From: Hirschia maritima DSM 19733 | Lineage (GTDB): Bacteria > Pseudomonadota > Alphaproteobacteria > Caulobacterales > Hyphomonadaceae | Direction of reading: 5' to 3' | DNA length: 64,000 bases | Assembly: GCF_000378345.1 (NCBI RefSeq) | Contig: NZ_KB899544.1 | Span: 186,001-250,000 of the forward strand | Shown: piece by piece, positions 62,860-64,000 of the stretch | Position numbering within the stretch: position 1 is the stretch's first letter | How the letters are laid out: each line of letters opens with the position of its first letter | Made by a program: the position numbers and the translations under genes | The notes under the pieces: generated by a model | Seen by the model: only the letters and a program-made list of their open reading frames with translations | What the model was told of the DNA's origin: nothing | The model's database searches: none

Positions 62860-64000
62860 TTTTGAATGAAAGTGTCGTGATCAGGTAGTGGTGCTATTGC
62901 TTGTGAGATGATTGATTGGATGTCACTTATGAATTTCGAGACCTGCTCGTTAGAAAGTCTATCTGCCATAGGATGATAAGTATCAGGGATCAGCCCTTGA
63001 CCAATCATTACCTGCACCCAGCTGGATTCTTTGAATAGGTCCTCAGACTTTTTGTACAACCGACCTGATTGAGAAAACAAATCCATCTTATCCTTTAGAG
63101 TGTCTGGGATTTGCATGTGTTTACAATAGCGCCAGAATTCACTGTCCTCTCGCTGTGTCTGGTGATAGTGTAGAATTAGAAAATCTCGAATAAGTTCAAA
63201 TTCTTCTGATACTTGTCTGTTATATTCTCTGATATTGGTGTCTTCTTGAGTATTGCTTGGGAAAAGTTCTATCAGCCTTGAAATGTTTGATTGGATTAAA
63301 TGAATAGACGTTGATTCTAAGGGTTCCATGAAGCCACTTGAAAGGCCAATTGCGACACAGTTTTTGTGCCAGAATGCGTCCCTACGTCCGGTGGAAAACT
63401 TCAAATGGTTTGGGTCGCCAAGTGGTTCTCCATCCAGATTAGATAGTAGAGTATTTAGTGCTACGTCATCATCAAGGAATTCTCCACTATAGACATGACC
63501 GTTTCCAGTGCGGTGTTGGAGAGGAATTCGCCATTGCCATCCAGCACTTTGAGCTATGGATTTTGTATAGGGTAAAAGGGTAGATGTTCGTTCGCTCGGA
63601 ATAGCAATGGCGCGATTGCATGGGAGCCATTTTGACCAATCTTGATAGCCAATACCTAATGATTTCTCAATTAGTAATCCTCGAAACCCAGAGCAATCGA
63701 TGAAGAAGTCACCTTCGATAATTTCACCGTTTTGTAGTTTCACGCATTTGATATTTCCGGTGGTTTCATCAAGAAGGGTGTCTTGGATTAGTCCTTCAAT
63801 GCGAGTTGTGCCATTTTTCTCTGCGTGTTGCCTTAGGTGTGCGGAGTATAGCCCGGCATCAAAGTGAAAAGCGTAAGAAAGCCCTGTCATCGATGTTTGG
63901 CCAATGTGATCCAATCGACCGAATTTATTTTGATCTATTGCTTGTTTGTGGAGTGAAAAATCCCATAGATTTTTTGTCAAACCAAGGGATCTGGCTTTGA
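62835..64000 (-). CDS. Tryptophan-halogenase-like flavoprotein (5' part beyond window)
   Basis: The frame is open to the window end, so the N-terminal FAD-binding part is missing; 387 residues are visible. They include YAFHFDAGLYSAHLRQHAEKNGTTRIEG, DFFIDCSGFRGLLIEKSLGIGYQDW, GWQWRIPLQHRTGNGHVYSGEFLDD with the intact WxWxIP signature, and FMEPLESTSIHLIQSNISRLIELFP. It is close to the neighbour at 61345-62859 (same motif order and similar C-terminus), so the two are probably an old tandem-inverted duplication. A TonB receptor or SapC gene may lie beyond the window. Confidence 0.87.
   Translation of the reverse strand, partial: KARSLGLTKNLWDFSLHKQAIDQNKFGRLDHIGQTSMTGLSYAFHFDAGLYSAHLRQHAEKNGTTRIEGLIQDTLLDETTGNIKCVKLQNGEIIEGDFFIDCSGFRGLLIEKSLGIGYQDWSKWLPCNRAIAIPSERTSTLLPYTKSIAQSAGWQWRIPLQHRTGNGHVYSGEFLDDDVALNTLLSNLDGEPLGDPNHLKFSTGRRDAFWHKNCVAIGLSSGFMEPLESTSIHLIQSNISRLIELFPSNTQEDTNIREYNRQVSEEFELIRDFLILHYHQTQREDSEFWRYCKHMQIPDTLKDKMDLFSQSGRLYKKSEDLFKESSWVQVMIGQGLIPDTYHPMADRLSNEQVSKFISDIQSIISQAIAPLPDHDTFIQNHCAADLQ

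Noticed and set aside
1-64000. tRNA, rRNA, CRISPR array, insertion sequences, prophage
   Set aside because: No cloverleaf, regularly spaced repeats, transposase, integrase or phage motifs were seen while reading both strands.

Overview
The window looks like a carbohydrate-utilisation region from the chromosome of a marine, Gram-negative, polysaccharide-degrading proteobacterium. Three TonB-dependent receptors, six lipoprotein enzymes, a TonB receptor/tryptophan-halogenase-like/SapC set, a membrane PQQ dehydrogenase and moderately AT-rich DNA (judged by eye, not computed) fit a low-GC alphaproteobacterium of the Caulobacterales/Hyphomonadaceae kind. An alteromonad cannot be excluded. No rRNA, tRNA, CRISPR array, insertion sequence, integrase or phage gene was seen. 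Almost all DNA is coding.

Layout. (1) 1-3667: a tight operon of a small-molecule kinase (cut by the window start), an enolase paralogue with an altered active site, an FAH-family hydrolase and an SDR, probably an unusual sugar-acid route. (2) 4091-23973: a galactoside locus. It holds an SSS symporter, a GH42 beta-galactosidase broken by a frameshifting deletion, an AraC regulator, a GH36 alpha-galactosidase, glpD, glpK, the De Ley-Doudoroff galactonate genes (dehydratase, kinase, aldolase), a lactonase, a TonB receptor, a halogenase-like flavoprotein, SapC, and an SDR that may be the missing galactose dehydrogenase. Glycerol genes sitting inside a galactose operon point to a galactosyl-glycerol (floridoside or a galactolipid headgroup) as substrate. 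A 26-bp box repeated at three promoters links the locus to one regulator.

(3) 24565-32260: a TonB receptor, a double-VOC lipoprotein, a glucose/quinate-type PQQ dehydrogenase, a TetR regulator and an SDR. (4) 32509-36655: a DUF2946-like protein, a TonB receptor and a PepSY membrane protein, probably for metal uptake. (5) 36720-49456: beta-glucoside and gluconate use. Genes are a LacI regulator, a GPH transporter, a gluconolactonase lipoprotein, two GH3 beta-glucosidases, an SGLT-type transporter, gluconokinase and a GntP permease. Related GACAACGTTGTC-type operators occur at the GH3, SGLT/gntK and gntP promoters.

(6) 49705-60564: a maltodextrin/starch locus with a LacI regulator, three GH13 enzymes, a GH97-esterase fusion and a MalT-like transporter around a divergent promoter with repeated TGCAAAATAT elements. 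(7) 60567-64000: a DUF6445-like protein and two convergent halogenase-like flavoproteins, the last cut by the window end.

Taken together, extracellular algal or plant glycans and glycosides would be taken up through TonB receptors and cut by outer-membrane lipoprotein hydrolases. The products would enter by sodium symporters or MFS carriers and be funnelled through glucose/gluconate, galactonate/KDPGal and glycerol-3-phosphate to central metabolism. Function assignments rest on motif and family recognition by eye; no database search was possible.
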